From contig JADLSH010000145.1 of assembly GCA_016169945.1 (NCBI GenBank), positions 124,001 through 188,000 on the forward strand: DNA of 64,000 nt, in the 5' to 3' direction. The position numbers and the translations under genes were made by a program. A model generated the notes under the pieces. The model had not been told where the DNA came from. It searched no databases and saw nothing but the letters and a program-made list of their open reading frames with translations. Positions 48,201 to 61,493 of this stretch are shown one piece after another (the first letter of the stretch is position 1; each line of letters opens with the position of its first letter). Source of the stretch: Trachythela sp. YZ-2020. Lineage: Eukaryota; Cnidaria; Anthozoa; Malacalcyonacea; Clavulariidae.

Positions 48201-49596
48201 CGAAAACCTCTTTATAGTTTTCCACATTAAATAATTTGGTGCAACATGTGCCTTCAAACCTGAAAAGAGTTTACTTATCTGAAATGCTGCAAGCGATACT
48301 CTTTCTCAACACTCCTCCCTTTGATTAGGGAAATTCTAACATTAATTACATTCTTGTTTCATTTCATGTAGTTTTGGCACCTCTTCTGTAAAATGGCCGC
48401 CTGGTCCCGCCCCCTGCCAGAGGGTGTTGGTCTTTGAACAAGGTGGAACCATCAAACGAGACAGGGTGTGTCATCACTGTGGGATCTAACACACTACACA
48501 GTGTTTTGGGGAAACAACCCCAAAATTCCAGAATATATAATATAAGTTATACAGTTATAATGAACCCGCTTTATGGTTCTCCTCCCAATGTGTGCGCGCG
48601 TCTTTATTGGGCGAAGTCACAAATAGACAACGAGTGCAAAAGCAGATCCAACTACATCATAGCTGGCCTTGGCTATTTTCAACATTTGCCCTACAAAATC
48701 GTATCAATTTGCCCGAAAACATGAATGAATTTCCTGAAGACTGGGGGAGTCACACCCCTCACACCCTCCCAGTAGTTTCGCCCCTGAACCCATTAAACCA
48801 CAATGCATACTTCTGCCTAATGACACTGAGGTGACTATAGTACATTCCACTATTAACTATTTGACCACCTTTGAGCTTTAAGTAAAGTTGAAGCCCTCGC
48901 CCCCAGTGCTCACCCCTCACAATGCTATCAATGTTCGATATCAACTTCAGTGATTTTCAGTATTCATCAGACGGAATTCTTGTACCCTTTCATTAATTAT
49001 ATAAAACAAAATCTACACAAAAATGACTAAATTTCACGCTTTTACTTAGAAAAGATTTACAAATGAACGAAAAGTACCTTTTTCAACAGCGACGTCCAAC
49101 GGACATGGTAGCGTTGCTTGTTTTTCATTTTCTTTGGACAGAATTTGGACACTTACTTTCATCTGATTTTTGCTCGAATTAAAGTCATCTTTACGATTGA
49201 TCGGCCCATTTTCTGTAACCTGTGGGACATTATACCGTACTGGTGTTTGAATCATCACTCATTAGCGAATACCTGTTTGCGTGAACAAAAACAAGTCATT
49301 TTATAATTACAAAGTAACATTTTTGACATTTGTAACTGTCTGATTTTTTAAGTCGACAGTGTTTCTTTAAATCTTCAAACCCCGAAAGTTTTGACTGTTT
49401 GTCGGCAGTTTTCTTTTACGTCTTGCACACAACCGTTTATATTAAAGACGAAAAGACAACTGGTTGACCCTGGTTTAAGATTTAAGTTAGCGATGACCTG
49501 AGTTTTATATTCAAAAACACAGATTAAAAGACAGAATTTTAAGTTTTACTAACTACAAATATCTAAAATTGTTATAAAACATACCATTTCGACCAT
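45210..49596 (-). CDS. Unrecognised protein, five exons, ~185 residues
   Basis: No family recognised. Exons: 49585-49596 (MVEM), 49078-49219 (VTENGPINRKDDFNSSKNQM..), 46418-46582 (DSTVTSGSNVVNGRYIFLVD..), 46177-46332 (EVSSDEESESSIDVVEGHEV, then DDPDYLQLLEAHQQRLEDAA) and 45210-45292 (VKKILTRFEDLRLYNVTKSF, stop 45210-45212). Introns are GT-AG and phases (0,1,1,1) agree. The product is hydrophilic, Lys/Glu/Ser-rich, with an acidic patch and a possible C-terminal helix. The tiny first exon is uncertain: the second exon is also open upstream to MIQTPVRYNVPQ. The last exon may instead start at 45258 and splice on into the candidate gene to its left. The middle three exons are the best supported. 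Confidence 0.5.
46590..49075 (-). other. Intron of the unrecognised gene; possible retroposon tail
   Basis: About 2.5 kb without further exons. Near 47871-48118 a frame ending in a run of hydrophobic residues is followed by CTAATAAAAAAATAAATAAAA. This looks like the 3' end of a retroposed sequence, but no RT motif is visible. Confidence 0.3.
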
Positions 49597-50028
49597 TTCT
49601 CAGCTTTTTCTTTAGCTATTTTTAATTGAGAATGAAAAAGTAAAGCATCCAATCTTAGGTAAACTGTAAGTATACAAAAACACTCGCTGTTGACGCCATG
49701 AACGCTTTCTTTTTGGAAATTGCAAACTCCTTTCCAGACTCTTAACCGCGCTGAAGGCCGAATGAAACTGATAATTTATATGACTTTATAGTTTATATGA
49801 CTACGATTTACTACGATTTACTAAGCCCTAACTAATTTATCTGATTAAGGAAGAAACTGATTATTTGGGAAAATGTCAGGCCCCCCACTAAAATGAAAAT
49901 AGATTTTAAAGGCCCCCCTCCTTTAAAACTTTTAACTATTTCAAACCCCCCCACTCCACCCCACAAACGTCCTCAGATTTTGAAAAGATTATGGCAATAT
50001 AGGTCTATAAACATTCTGGTGCCGGTTG

Positions 50029-51128
50029 TACGAAAGGCGGATAAGTTATCGGGTGGATAAGTCCTATCCGATGGATAAATCTTCTATCCGATGGATAGCT
50101 ATCCGTCGAAAACCGGATTTTCCTGAAATTTCTTACCTCTTCGTCATCTGTTGCTAAGAGCCAGGGTGCATTCGGTGTAGTCTAATCGGAAGATCTTCGG
50201 CGTAGAGTTACAGTAAGCCTTGGCGTACTGGCGCACAATCATCTTTCTTGCGTAGTGGCGTACGCTGTTTTTAACTTGGCGGCGCATAAATACCAATAAA
50301 ATAATAAATACGTCAAACGATTCAAACGGCGTAACACGGTAACAGGTTTACGGCCCAAAATAATGTCACTAAACGGCGAATGACTTTAAACTTCTCAAAA
50401 ATGGGCCTAAAACGTGTGGAATTTTTGCAGAACTGACTCATACAGTCATACGCCCTGGCGTGGGTGAGAGTCGGAAGAATGGGCCAGGGTGGGATGTTGG
50501 CGTAGCGTTGCGACTGCTTTGGCGCATCTTCGGCGTAGCATTTACACCGAATGTACCCTGGGCTAGGAGTATTTGTGAACACTATAGCTATACTATATAT
50601 AAATCCTTAATTTGTTGGTTGGATTGTTCCTTCTCAGACCGTCGTTGCTAAACTAGTTTTGTTCTTATCCACCGTAGCTTTTCTTGACTTTGTTTATTTA
50701 AGACAACAGCCGAGACTGTGTAGTACGAGTTGTAGTTATCTTGCTTTAGAATAGTTTGATACTTCTTCCTGCAGTAGAATACATTAAATGTTTTGTTCCT
50801 TGGCCTTGCACACTTTTCTATAAAGCACACACATCTATAAGGTAAACACGAAACACTGCCACTGACATGGGATATTCAGTCAAAAAGAACATTTAAAAGT
50901 TAGTGCTTAAGTTTATTGCATTTAAAAACGTGACTAATTCTAAACAGGATTATTGCATTTCTGTCTCAACCCGACCCTCTTTCATCTGAAATATTTACTG
51001 TTTTGTCTTGGAACATTTCCCTTATCGGCTGAATAGTGGATTTAAACTACCTCCTGACCTCGGATAAATTTATCCGACGGATAGTAATTTTTTATCCGCC
51101 AGATAACGCTATCCAAGCTCTGGATATG
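50029..51128. mobile_element. Element with GGATAA/TTATCC-rich ends
   Basis: The left end (GGCGGATAAGTTATCGGGTG, then CTATCCGATGGATAA repeats) and right end (GGATAAATTTATCCGACGG, ATCCGCCAGATAACGCTATC) are built from the same words in inverse orientation. It encloses a nested MITE at 50161-50561. No coding sequence; exact ends uncertain. Confidence 0.45.
50161..50561. mobile_element. 401-bp hAT-like MITE, nested
   Basis: Termini CCAGGGTGCATTCGGTGTA and TACACCGAATGTACCCTGG are near-perfect inverted repeats. They are flanked by GCTAAGAG and GCTAGGAG (7 of 8). CAGGG ends and an 8-bp duplication fit hAT. The interior repeats CGGCGTAG/TGGCGTA words. Confidence 0.7.
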
Positions 51129-51437
51129 CTACTCTGGATATGTTCATCTGCTTATGTTTATATTGGTATTGTTCTTTATGAAAATTATTGATTATATAAT
51201 TAAAATTTTGAAATGTTTGCAAGAAGTGACCATGCATACTTCTTCATCTTGTTAAAAGAAAATTAAAGACCCCCCTTTCAGGACCCCCCCCCCTACACAA
51301 TGCAAAAAAGTCTTTGGTGATTGGTTGGTATTCCTAGCCTCCTCCGCAAGCATCGCATAATAAGATGGGTTCAATGCAGCCTAGTCCCTGCCGTTCTGTG
51401 AAGCTAGCATGTGAGCACACCAATATGTTGTTATATA

Positions 51438-52009
51438 CAGGGTGTCTCAAAAAAAAGGTAATCCAACTTCAGCACGCTATTGTGCCTAAATGACTTGGTA
51501 AACGAGCGTGTGTTTTTTAATATTAAGATCATTTTAGATCAGGCTTTTAGCTGTTGAATGACGTTTTTCATCCAATATGGAGAAAAAATGAGCAAATACG
51601 AGTCCGATAAAAATTGTTTATCGAAATCGCATATTTTCACGGTTGAGAATTGGGTGGACTTAAGTTCATGAATTTCACTGGCAATCAAATACCTGCGTAT
51701 GCATAATTATTATAAACATCTTGTAAACGAGCTCTAAACTCATTGTTAAAATGACACATTCGTGATTAATTGCTTTTCCTTTTGTTATGCACTGCTTTAA
51801 TTAGGCACAGAGCTGAAAATATGCGATTTCGACAAACAATTTTTATCGGAATCGTATTTGCTCATTTTTTCTCCATAGCGGATGAAAAACGTGTCATTCA
51901 ACAGCTAAAAGCCTGATCGTTCTTAATATAAAAAAACACGCTCGTTTACCAAGTCATTTACGCACAATAGCGTGCTGAAGTTGGATTACCTTTTTTTTGA
52001 GACACCTTG
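51438..52009. mobile_element. 572-bp mariner-like MITE with TA duplication
   Basis: Begins CAGGGTGTCTCAAAAAAAAG and ends with the near-complement, flanked by TA on both sides. The inverted arms extend about 200 bases each (for example CAACTTCAGCACGCTATTGT and CGATAAAAATTGTTTATCGA with their complements). CAGGGTGTC ends and TA targets are typical of Tc1/mariner. No transposase remains. Confidence 0.8.
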
Positions 52010-52014
52010 TATAG

Positions 52015-52600
52015 CTAAGGGACCGTTCATTATTTAAGAGGGAGGGTGGGCCGGTTGATTTGGGGGGTGGGCCAGAGTTTTGAAAATGGTTTTTGGGGGT
52101 GGGTCAACGTAATTATAAATATGGAAAGGGTGGGCCAACCCAAATTTTAAAAAGATTTTGAAAGAGTCTAAATCTCACTTGTCTTGCAATCTATTTAAAA
52201 GCACTTCAAAATGCCATTTCAGAGGGCCTAGATTTCAAAATGTTTGAGGGGGCATGCCACCAGACCCCCTAGTTAGTTGGGTGGCGCCTTTGGCACCACG
52301 CTGATTATCTATTGCTTTGGTGGCCCCCCTCCCAAATAGACGAGCTTCCTACACCCCTGTTATCATAGTAATATTTTTATCATCATAATAAAATTTAAAT
52401 ACTATTTTTAAGTGGATATACAGATCTGGAGGGAAAAATAGAACAAATTGTAAGAGGGGTGGGCCATGAATTTCTGTCCAATGACAAGGGGTGGGCCACA
52501 AAAATTAAACCATTGTTGTTGGGTGGATCAAGAAAATACTATGCATCGACATTGAAAAATTACCGACCACTCCCCCTCTAAATAATGAACGGTCCCTAAG
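52015..52600. mobile_element. 0.58 kb inverted-terminal element, GGGACCGTTCATTATTTA
   Basis: Left AGGGACCGTTCATTATTTAA and right TAAATAATGAACGGTCCCT are inverted repeats of about 25 bases, flanked by CTAAG on both sides. The interior is rich in GGTGGGCC. It starts only six bases after the mariner-like element. Superfamily not assigned. Confidence 0.7.
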
Positions 52601-53289
52601 TGGTGAGCACGTGGAACAGTTGTGACGTCACCGCTCAAGGTGCACAGTACCCCAGGAATAAAGCTAGTTATTAGCAATTAGCTGGATATCACAATATTAA
52701 ACGGAGGAGAGAGAGCCTGGGACTAGCCTGGGTCCACAGGCATGTCTATAGGGGCCACCTTTCAATGTGAGAAAAAGAAGCACTCTTTTCTAAACCACAG
52801 GTTAACCCTATAGAGTCGTTCTCAGTGAGCGTTACGGGGCAGCAGCGTCTCTCAATTCTACCTATTTGCCACCAAATTCAAGACTTACATATAATGAAAA
52901 GAAAATATTACCTCACTCTGAAAACTGCTAGTTAACTACAATCTGCTGTACGATAGTGCTTTAATCAGATCATGCTTTATACAAATCTTCACAGACTAGA
53001 TTGTGACAATGACAGACTAAAAACACTGTTTAATTTGTTCTATGTTAGAATGTTACTATTAATATTTGAACATATTTTGTCCAGATAACTGCCTCAGTTG
53101 TAAAAACTGCTATCAATGCACGACCTATATGGATGTTACGAGTGTAAACATATCAGTCTGCATTTCAATTGTACAAAAATATTTGATATTTTGTAAAAAT
53201 CTAAAATTTAACACCATTAATATAATATTCAAAAATATGTATATCTGCCACGTACATTATTAATATGTTTACTACTATGACCTATACTA

Positions 53290-53772
53290 CACATGGATTG
53301 GTCAAGCTAGCTTGATCTGGCAGGGTGAGGGGTGTTTATTATGGTGTGGGGTGTAACCGTTGACCGGGGCAAGGTGTATGTTAGGTGTATAACGTTGGGT
53401 GAATAATTACTGAGGTAACTACGGACAGCAGCACTGTTCTGCGGAAACCTGGCAGGATATTAGATTCCTAGCTTTCAGACATTTTTGTACAATAGGTTTG
53501 GCTAAAGGTACGTTTAGACTTCTACAATTTGTCCGGCCGGTTTCAGGTTTTGCCAAATGTTAATGAGGGATCATTTCAGTTGATGTCGTCCAATGATGTT
53601 TACCTCAAATCATCTATGTGGATACGATAGATGGTTTCAGTATACTAATAAGGGAAAATGTAAATAATGGATTTGGTAAGGAAATTGCCACCATGTCTGC
53701 CCCCCCCCCCTTCTTGGTCAAGGCGATGTGTGTGTGTGCATCATCCTCACCCCCCAGTCAATCCATCCCTGA
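53290..53772. mobile_element. Element related to the hAT-like MITE at 17050
   Basis: Shares a GGATTGGTCAAGCTAGCTTG / GATGGATCTAGCTTGA-type left end and a CCCCCAGTCAATCCATCCCTG right end with 17050-17322. Contains a poly-C tract at 53701-53710. Boundaries approximate. Confidence 0.4.
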
Positions 53773-53973
53773 CACTCCATACATGTAACAACTAGAATAC
53801 CCTCCAAGTTAGAACTAGAATTTCTGTTTCATTAAAAATATGAAATATGCTGCAACAGTGCAGGTGCATGTTATAAAGATCAGTTAGAGATAGGAATACA
53901 TCAAAATAATAAAATATCTATAATACAAAATCTTCGTTTCCAAAAATAATTTTCACAAAGCTGTTTCCATGCA

Positions 53974-54017
53974 TCAATTTTCAGGAAGAAGTTCGTATAA
54001 TTCTTCAGCATCTTCTC
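53974..54017 (-). CDS. FYB1: FYB-like terminal exon
   Basis: 44 bases encoding EDAEELYELLPEN and the TGA stop. Acceptor TTTGTATTAG; phase 1 in fits the exon at 55647. Confidence 0.75.
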
Positions 54018-57000
54018 CTAATACAAAGAAAAATATTTTAACACGTTACAGTTTTACAAAACATCATACAAAAGATGCCAATTTCTAAGGCATGAGAGTT
54101 GGCAAGCGAGAGTTTTCATGAGAGTTTCCTCAACTTTGATGGTTTGATCAAACAAGAACAAGCGTTGCATGAGAGTTGGCAAGTCAGAGTTTACGTGAGT
54201 GTTCCCTCAACGGTTCGGTCAAACGAGAACAAGAATTTAACAGCTCTATTTGGCACACAAATAACTACTCATTATTGTACATAACTAACACAGACTAATA
54301 TAGAAATATAACACTATGTAAGGTGCCAAAAGTGGCGAAGCACAAACGAGACCAGGTCCCATGCATGGTGCTCACCATTAGACATGACAGTACAAACAGA
54401 ACAACAGAAATATAGAATAGAAAAAAGAAGAGAGAATGGAAAGCAAGAAGAATAGTAAATTAAAAGAGAGAAGAGCTAGAAAAACTGACATGGAAGTATT
54501 AGTCAGTCGTGATAAGTGAGTGAGAGCTAGGTAGGTCATGAGTGTAGGAAGTTGCAGTAAGGTGGATGTAAGCCTTGTGTATAGGTATGTTTTAAAGGAG
54601 GAGAGAGTGTCGTAGCAGTTGGAAGGAGCAGATTTACATACATAGTTCCACAGATTTACAATTCTAACAAAGTAGGAGTTTTGGAATGTGATAGTCTTGC
54701 AAGCTTGTGTTCTTAAAAGACGAGAGGTACCCGCACGTGTCCTGCTTGCCGTAATTTCAACATACTTTGCCACGTCTAAATCTACCAGATTGAACTTGCA
54801 TTTATAATAAAAAGTTAAGTCCTTCTGTTCTCTGTCATACACAAGCGGGATAAGGTTTAGTTTTGTTAGACGTTCGACATAAGTTAGTTCTCCACGGAAT
54901 TGCATAATATGAGAGTTTCCTCAACTTCCATAGCTCGGTCAAACACGCACGAGCGTTGACATGAGAGTTTTCTTAACTCTGTTTTTGCCACAGATATAAT
55001 TATCTGTGGTTTTGCTCAATGTTAATGACGAATAGTGTCAGTTAGTGATGTCATTAAATGACGTTAAACGCGTATTCTTCGAATATCATTAACGTTGGTT
55101 TAAAATCGGTTCGACAAATCGCTGTTAACTGCCAATATGATCAAATGGCAATTAATTAGTCTTCAGAAAAAAACAGGAATCTGCCCGAAAAATCGCGATT
55201 CATAAGGACAGGAATTACGGGAACCACTGAGTATTTTTACAAAATACAAAACAACGGTAACTCCGAAAATGAACATTTTAATATATTTTCTAGCTTTCGA
55301 CTATGACTATAATGTCGAAAGCTAGAAAATATATTAAAATGTTCATTTTCGGAATTACCGTTGTTTTGTATAAGAACAGGACAATAAAAGGTTTGCCTTT
55401 ACCATATGTATGCTGGTACTCTGGGAAATAACAGAGGAATAACTCCACATCTCTCCACTACAAAGCGTACAGTGTAGCTAAGCAGAACTTGTGTTGAAAG
55501 AGACTTGGAGCAAGTCTTCATCTTTGACAACCCTGGGTCTATATTCGGAGGTTTACGGTATTACATCCACACGACTGCGTGCACTTCATTATAATTAACC
55601 TCACTAAATCTCACTATAATGAACACGTGACCAGAACGCGACATACCTGCTACGTCATCATAAATTTCTTGCTCGCCTAAATAATTTATTCCATAAATTA
55701 GGAACTGACGTACGTAATGAAATAAACTGTACACAAAATTTTAATTATATTTAATCAAATCGACGTTTGTTGATAGCCGTCAATGCTGTGTTGCTTACAA
55801 GTTACTGGAAAACAATGCTCGTGGTTTGCACTAGATTTCCACGAACATCAAACTGTTGTAAGGTAAAGGTGTTATGACATCACGATTCTTTGCAGCTAAG
55901 AGCTGAATTACGAAGGAATTAATTCATAGGCCGTCTCTGGCTTCCACCATACAACCCATATCTGATCAAGGAGCACAGATAAGGGAAGGGTTATTTTTGG
56001 GTGAGGAAGGAAAACCAGAGGACATGACCAAACTTTACTTACATGAATTTTTAAGCACATCAAGTCAGAGCCAGGCTCTTTACTTCCGCATGTTTGGGTG
56101 GAAGTGAAGTGAAGTGAAGTGAAGTGAAGTGAAGTGAAGGGTTAGTGCAGCCTTACTCATCAAGTAACCATACCGCAGCCTCAACCTTTCGTAGCCGGAT
56201 GATAAGGGGCAGCATGCTATAACCGTCACTAGTGCTCCCCTCTACTGTGCCCATTATGTATAACAACTAAATTACTATACCTGCAGGAGGCCTGGGGGCA
56301 TTTTGTGTCGGAGGAGGTGGCGGAGAAGTTACAGGAGGGGAGGAGATATGATCTCCATTGGATGACTGAGATGACCACTGTTTCGAAGCTGGAACTTCTT
56401 CATAAAGATCTTCTGGATCTTCAGCTGGTTCTCTCTGAAAGAACGAATGGAAATCCATCGTTAATATTTCAAACGTGGCGGTCTAATGTAGGTACAATAA
56501 ATTGCCGTGGTTTGTGTCTGAACTATCTGGAAAAAATATTTTGAGCCAAGATCCTTCATCAGGAGTTTAGCAGTGAACACCTAACGAAGGACCTTGAAAT
56601 GAGTAGTAAAACCACAAAAACGTTTCTTATATTGAACTGTTAAAAAATACAACAAAAAACAAAAGCATAGTTTCCAAGCACTAAGTTTTATAGCACTGTT
56701 TGGAAAGTTTAGGGAACACAGACGGTATCACATGTGTAAATATGACGTTTATATAATATGTTGATATCCATAAAATGATTTAAAACCAACCTCTATTTTG
56801 TTGATGTCAATAAAACCATCTAAAAGAATTAACCATAATGAAATATAATTTAGAGAAACAAGGTACAACAGATGAAATGGTAAATGAACCTATTCTATAT
56901 CCAATTTTTGAAAACGCTTTTGAATATTTGAAGAAATGCCAAAATATTATGAACGTTTCCTTTTACTTAATATGGAAAATTTAGCTACAACAGGATTCTT

Positions 57001-60000
57001 TTACATACAAATAAGGTAACATTTTATGAAATATAATATGGGAGCCTGGGAGGCACCAAAGTTATCTTCTAAATAAATTTGATTAAAGTTAAAATTTCGG
57101 CCATGTTGAAATGTAGGTGCATTTGGCATGTGAAAATATAGAACAAAACATTCTCCAAACAGAAGCATCTTAAGATTTGAGTTATAAAATTAAAATGGTG
57201 AGTGCACAAGATCCTTCTATTTGGAGTATCTTTCTTAGAATTGTCGGCTGGAAATGGACATCAACTTACATAGTCCTTGTTTGTTCTTTACAAGCCATTT
57301 ATTATCAGGAATTGGTTTCCCTTTTCTTACAATATCAAATTCTTCACCAATAGATGCTGCAATATCCATCTTGTTCCCAGGTATATCCTCAGCTGCACGA
57401 CATGTACCAAGAGATCTCTCAGAACCCTTTACCTAAACCGAAATATACAACTGTCAGTCTTATGTACTATGTTGTATTCTTGTTCATGTTAATTTGTACT
57501 ACATTGCGAAATAATAGCCTTATTGATTGTTTGTTCCTATTTGTAAACATATTTATGTCATATTATAACAACTTACACTAAATCTTCGTTTCAATTCATG
57601 TTTGTCACCTTTTAGAATAACTAGAGTATATTGTGTACTCCCATTAAATGATCTAGCAATGCTTAACTCAAAGTTGTAAGACAGTGTTTACAACTATTAA
57701 ATACTAATCTTCATTTCATGTTTGTTACATTTAAAGGTAGAGCCACTAATCCCAAATATGATTCCAAGAAGAAATGTAATATATCTTAATAGCAAAACAA
57801 TCTCATCTTGATAAACTGTTCAATTTCAAATGTTGCCTCATATGTTGTCTTTAGATTAACTTTAGCAGCAAAAAACCAGAGCAAACCAATTTTTTCTTAA
57901 AATAACGCAATTATTACACATGCCAAAAATCATATTTGGACTTAGTGGCGCTAGACCATACTGTATACTCCCATTACTAGAAAAAACTGAATATTTCCAT
58001 CAAATGATCTAGCAATGCTTAGCTCAGCGGTGTAACTTAACTAAAGAAGAATAACTGGAACAAACTGTGAACTTCCATCAAATGATCTAGCAATGCTGAA
58101 CTCAGCGGTGTAAGGCAGTGTTTTTAACATAAACTAAAGAAGAATAAGTTGAGCATACTGTGTACTCCTATCAAATGATCTAGCAATGCTTAGCTCAGCG
58201 GTGTAAGGCAGTGTTTTTAACTTACACTAAAGAAGAATAACTTGAGCATACTGTGTACTCCCATCAAATGATCTAGCAATGCTTAGCTCAGCGGTGTAAG
58301 GCAGTATTTTTAACTTAAACTAAAGAAGAATAACTGGAACAAACTGTGAACTTCCATCAAATCATGTAGCAATGCTGAACTCAGCGGTGTAAGGCAGTGT
58401 TTTTAACTTAAACTAAAGAAGAATAAGTTGAGCATACTGTGTACTCCCATCAAATGATCTAGCAATGCTTAGCTCAGCGGTGTAAGGCAGTGTTTTTAAC
58501 TTAAACTAAAGAAGAATAAGTTGAGCATACTGTGTAATCCCATCAAATGATCTAGCAATGCTGAACTCAGCGGTGTAAGGCAGTGTTTTTAACTTAAACT
58601 AAAGAAGAATAACTTGAGCATACTGTGTACTCGCATCAAATGATCTAGCAATTGTTAGCTCAGCGGTGTAAGGCAGTGTTTTTAACTTAAACTAAAGAAG
58701 AATAACTGGAACAAACTGTGAACTTCCATCAAATGATCTAGCAATGCTTAGCTCAGCGGTGTAAGGCAGTGTTTTTAACTTAAACTAAAGAAGAATAAGT
58801 TGAGCATACTGTGTACTCCCATGAAATGATCTAGCAATGCTTAGCTCAGCGGTGTAAGGCAGTGTTTCCACTTACACTAAATCTTCGTTTCATTTCATTA
58901 ATTTTCTTTTCTCGTTCTTTCTCTTTTTTCTTTCTTTCCTTCTCTTCTCGCTCTTTTTCTTCCTTCTCTTCTCTCTCCTTCTTTTTTCTCTCTTTCTCTT
59001 TCTTCTTCTTGTCATCTTTTGCAGGTAGGGTAGGTAGAGCTCTGGTAATGAGAGATTCATTTAACAACGATGGTTCAAGAAAATGACACACGTACATTAC
59101 AAGGGTGATGAATTTCCGACCTCCGGCCGATAGTCCAAAGATCATGTGAGCACTCGTTACAGAATAACCGTAGGTCAGTTTCAATAAGAATTATCGTGCA
59201 GCAGATTGTGCAGCAGATGTTGTTCATCGGGTAGTTATCAGATGAGAAAATGATGAAAATTCTCTTCATTCTATGTGTAGGATGTTTGTATTTGGACGCA
59301 AATAGCATTTGTTAAACAAGTTCAACAACGGTTTGACCTGAGTCGTCACTTGAATTTTGGACTGTTGGAGTAATTACAAGAAAATATTTGAAATCCATAT
59401 TTCCATAGTATTTGGTATGGAAATTATTCATATGGTAATAATGGAAATACTGCTGATGTAATATGGATCTATTGATATAATATGGAAATACTACTGATGT
59501 AATATGGATCTATTGATATAATATGGAAATACTACTGATGTAATATGGATCTATTGATATAATATGGAAATACTGCTAATGTAATATGGATCTATTGATA
59601 TAATATGGAAATACTACTGATGTAATATGGATCTATTGATATAATATGGAAATACTACTGATGTAATATGGATCTATTGATATAATATGGAAATACTACT
59701 GATGTAATATGGATCTATTGATATAATATGGAAATACTACGGATGTAATATGGATCTATTGATATAATATGGAAATACTACTGATGTAATATGGATCTAT
59801 TGATATAATATGGAGTTGCCATTTTCATACTATTTCCAACTAGGATCGATACTATTTTCATTGCATGGATTTTGAAAACAGAGCTTGATACTTGCTTTAC
59901 ATGTTCCAAATGTGATTTGAACATACGAAACAAATTTGTCGTAATAAAGTGCAAATGAAGTAACTCAAGTTTGTCTTTTTGTCTTACTATATATATATAT

Positions 60001-61459
60001 ATAGTTGACGCATTTCTTGTTCGCTTCGTCTAGGTAGAAAATGTTGTGATAAGTTCACTCGGTAATTATGATAGGAAGAAATGCTCTTCGAGTGAATTAT
60101 TCCAAACCGCGTAAGCAGAAAATACCTGCTTGCCGTGGCTGGGATTCGAACCGCGACCTTCGAAATGCTAGTTCGATGCTCTACCTACTGAGCTACACGG
60201 TCAAGTCCGATAATGGCCTGGGATATTTATTAATTATAATGCTGAATTTCGTAAACATACTCGTTTTATATCAATATATTCAGTTCAGACACAAACCACG
60301 GCAGGTTATAAAATCTCTTACTTCTCTGCAGGCGGACCACTTTGTTCTTCTTGATTTGCTGATATTGGTTCATAAATATCCTCACCAAATGTTTCATCTT
60401 GTGCACCTGGTGTGGTGAGACCATTCTAAGAAAAATATTGAATCTTATAAAACAATGATCGCGAGGTTATGCAAGGAAATAATGAAGTAATACTTGTGAT
60501 GAATATACAGTCTGCGTAGGATGTGCCCCTGTGAGTTCATTTTGAAGACAAAATAACGAAACTGATAAAAAATGATCATAAAGTTATGCAAGGGAGAATG
60601 GCATGTGTTATGGAGTAATACTTATTAATACGAATATATTGTATAGTAAGCACAATGAACGCCGTCAACACGATCTCTCCCACTACAGAGTTAGACTGGC
60701 TCAGAGATGGGCTAGACTGCTTGGTGATTAGATTGCTTAAACATCCGGGAATTATAGTTTATTACTTCCCCATGTAACTAAGGTTGATTCTTTCGTTTGC
60801 TCACACTCTCTTCAGCGCTTCTACGCAATCAACAACCAAATTAGAAACCTGCAACATCTTAGTTAATGCAAATACTCTAATTAATACACCAGTTATTTTC
60901 AAAGAACAATTGTTGATAAAACAAATATTAAATTAATACTGTGCATATGTAAATTCATACCGAGCAAGGATATTGCACGATTTGCAGTCTTATTTGGCAA
61001 GCCGGATTATATCCTCACACCTTCAGGTTTATCGTTCAGTTTCTATGCAAAGTGTTTCTCAATTTCAGTCAAAAGGTGCTGACCGTTCTGTTTTTACTGA
61101 GTGATACAGGAGTCTTAGTAAGAGTACTGAGTAAATACTGATTAGATCATCCTGGGTGAAAGTTGTTACGGAGTCACGGAGGGTCCTTACCGTGCACGCA
61201 GTATCATCATAGAATTCTTCTGAAGGTTCAGGCACATTTGAAGTCTACAAATAAGAGCATTTCATAATTCGAATAAAAAGATCTAAAAACGTAGAACAAC
61301 ACCGTGGCGGACAATGGAAAATGAATTTAGGTTGCAAACATATTCCGACCCTTGTGCTGCCTCAAATGTCTTTCCTTAAAACCTTTTTGCTCAAAGATCA
61401 ATGATAATTTGTGCTGTTTAAAAGGCAAATTTATCTTTCATGGAGCATTGGAGCATTAT

Positions 61460-61493
<34 letters not shown>

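Noticed and set aside
48434..48834. Overlapping 80-96-codon plus-strand frames
   Set aside because: No motifs, no splice context, and they conflict with the minus-strand intron of the unrecognised gene.
58862..59086. Plus-strand Phe/Ser-rich frame
   Set aside because: It is the complement of the Lys/Glu-rich coding exon on the minus strand, which has proper splice sites and a domain context.
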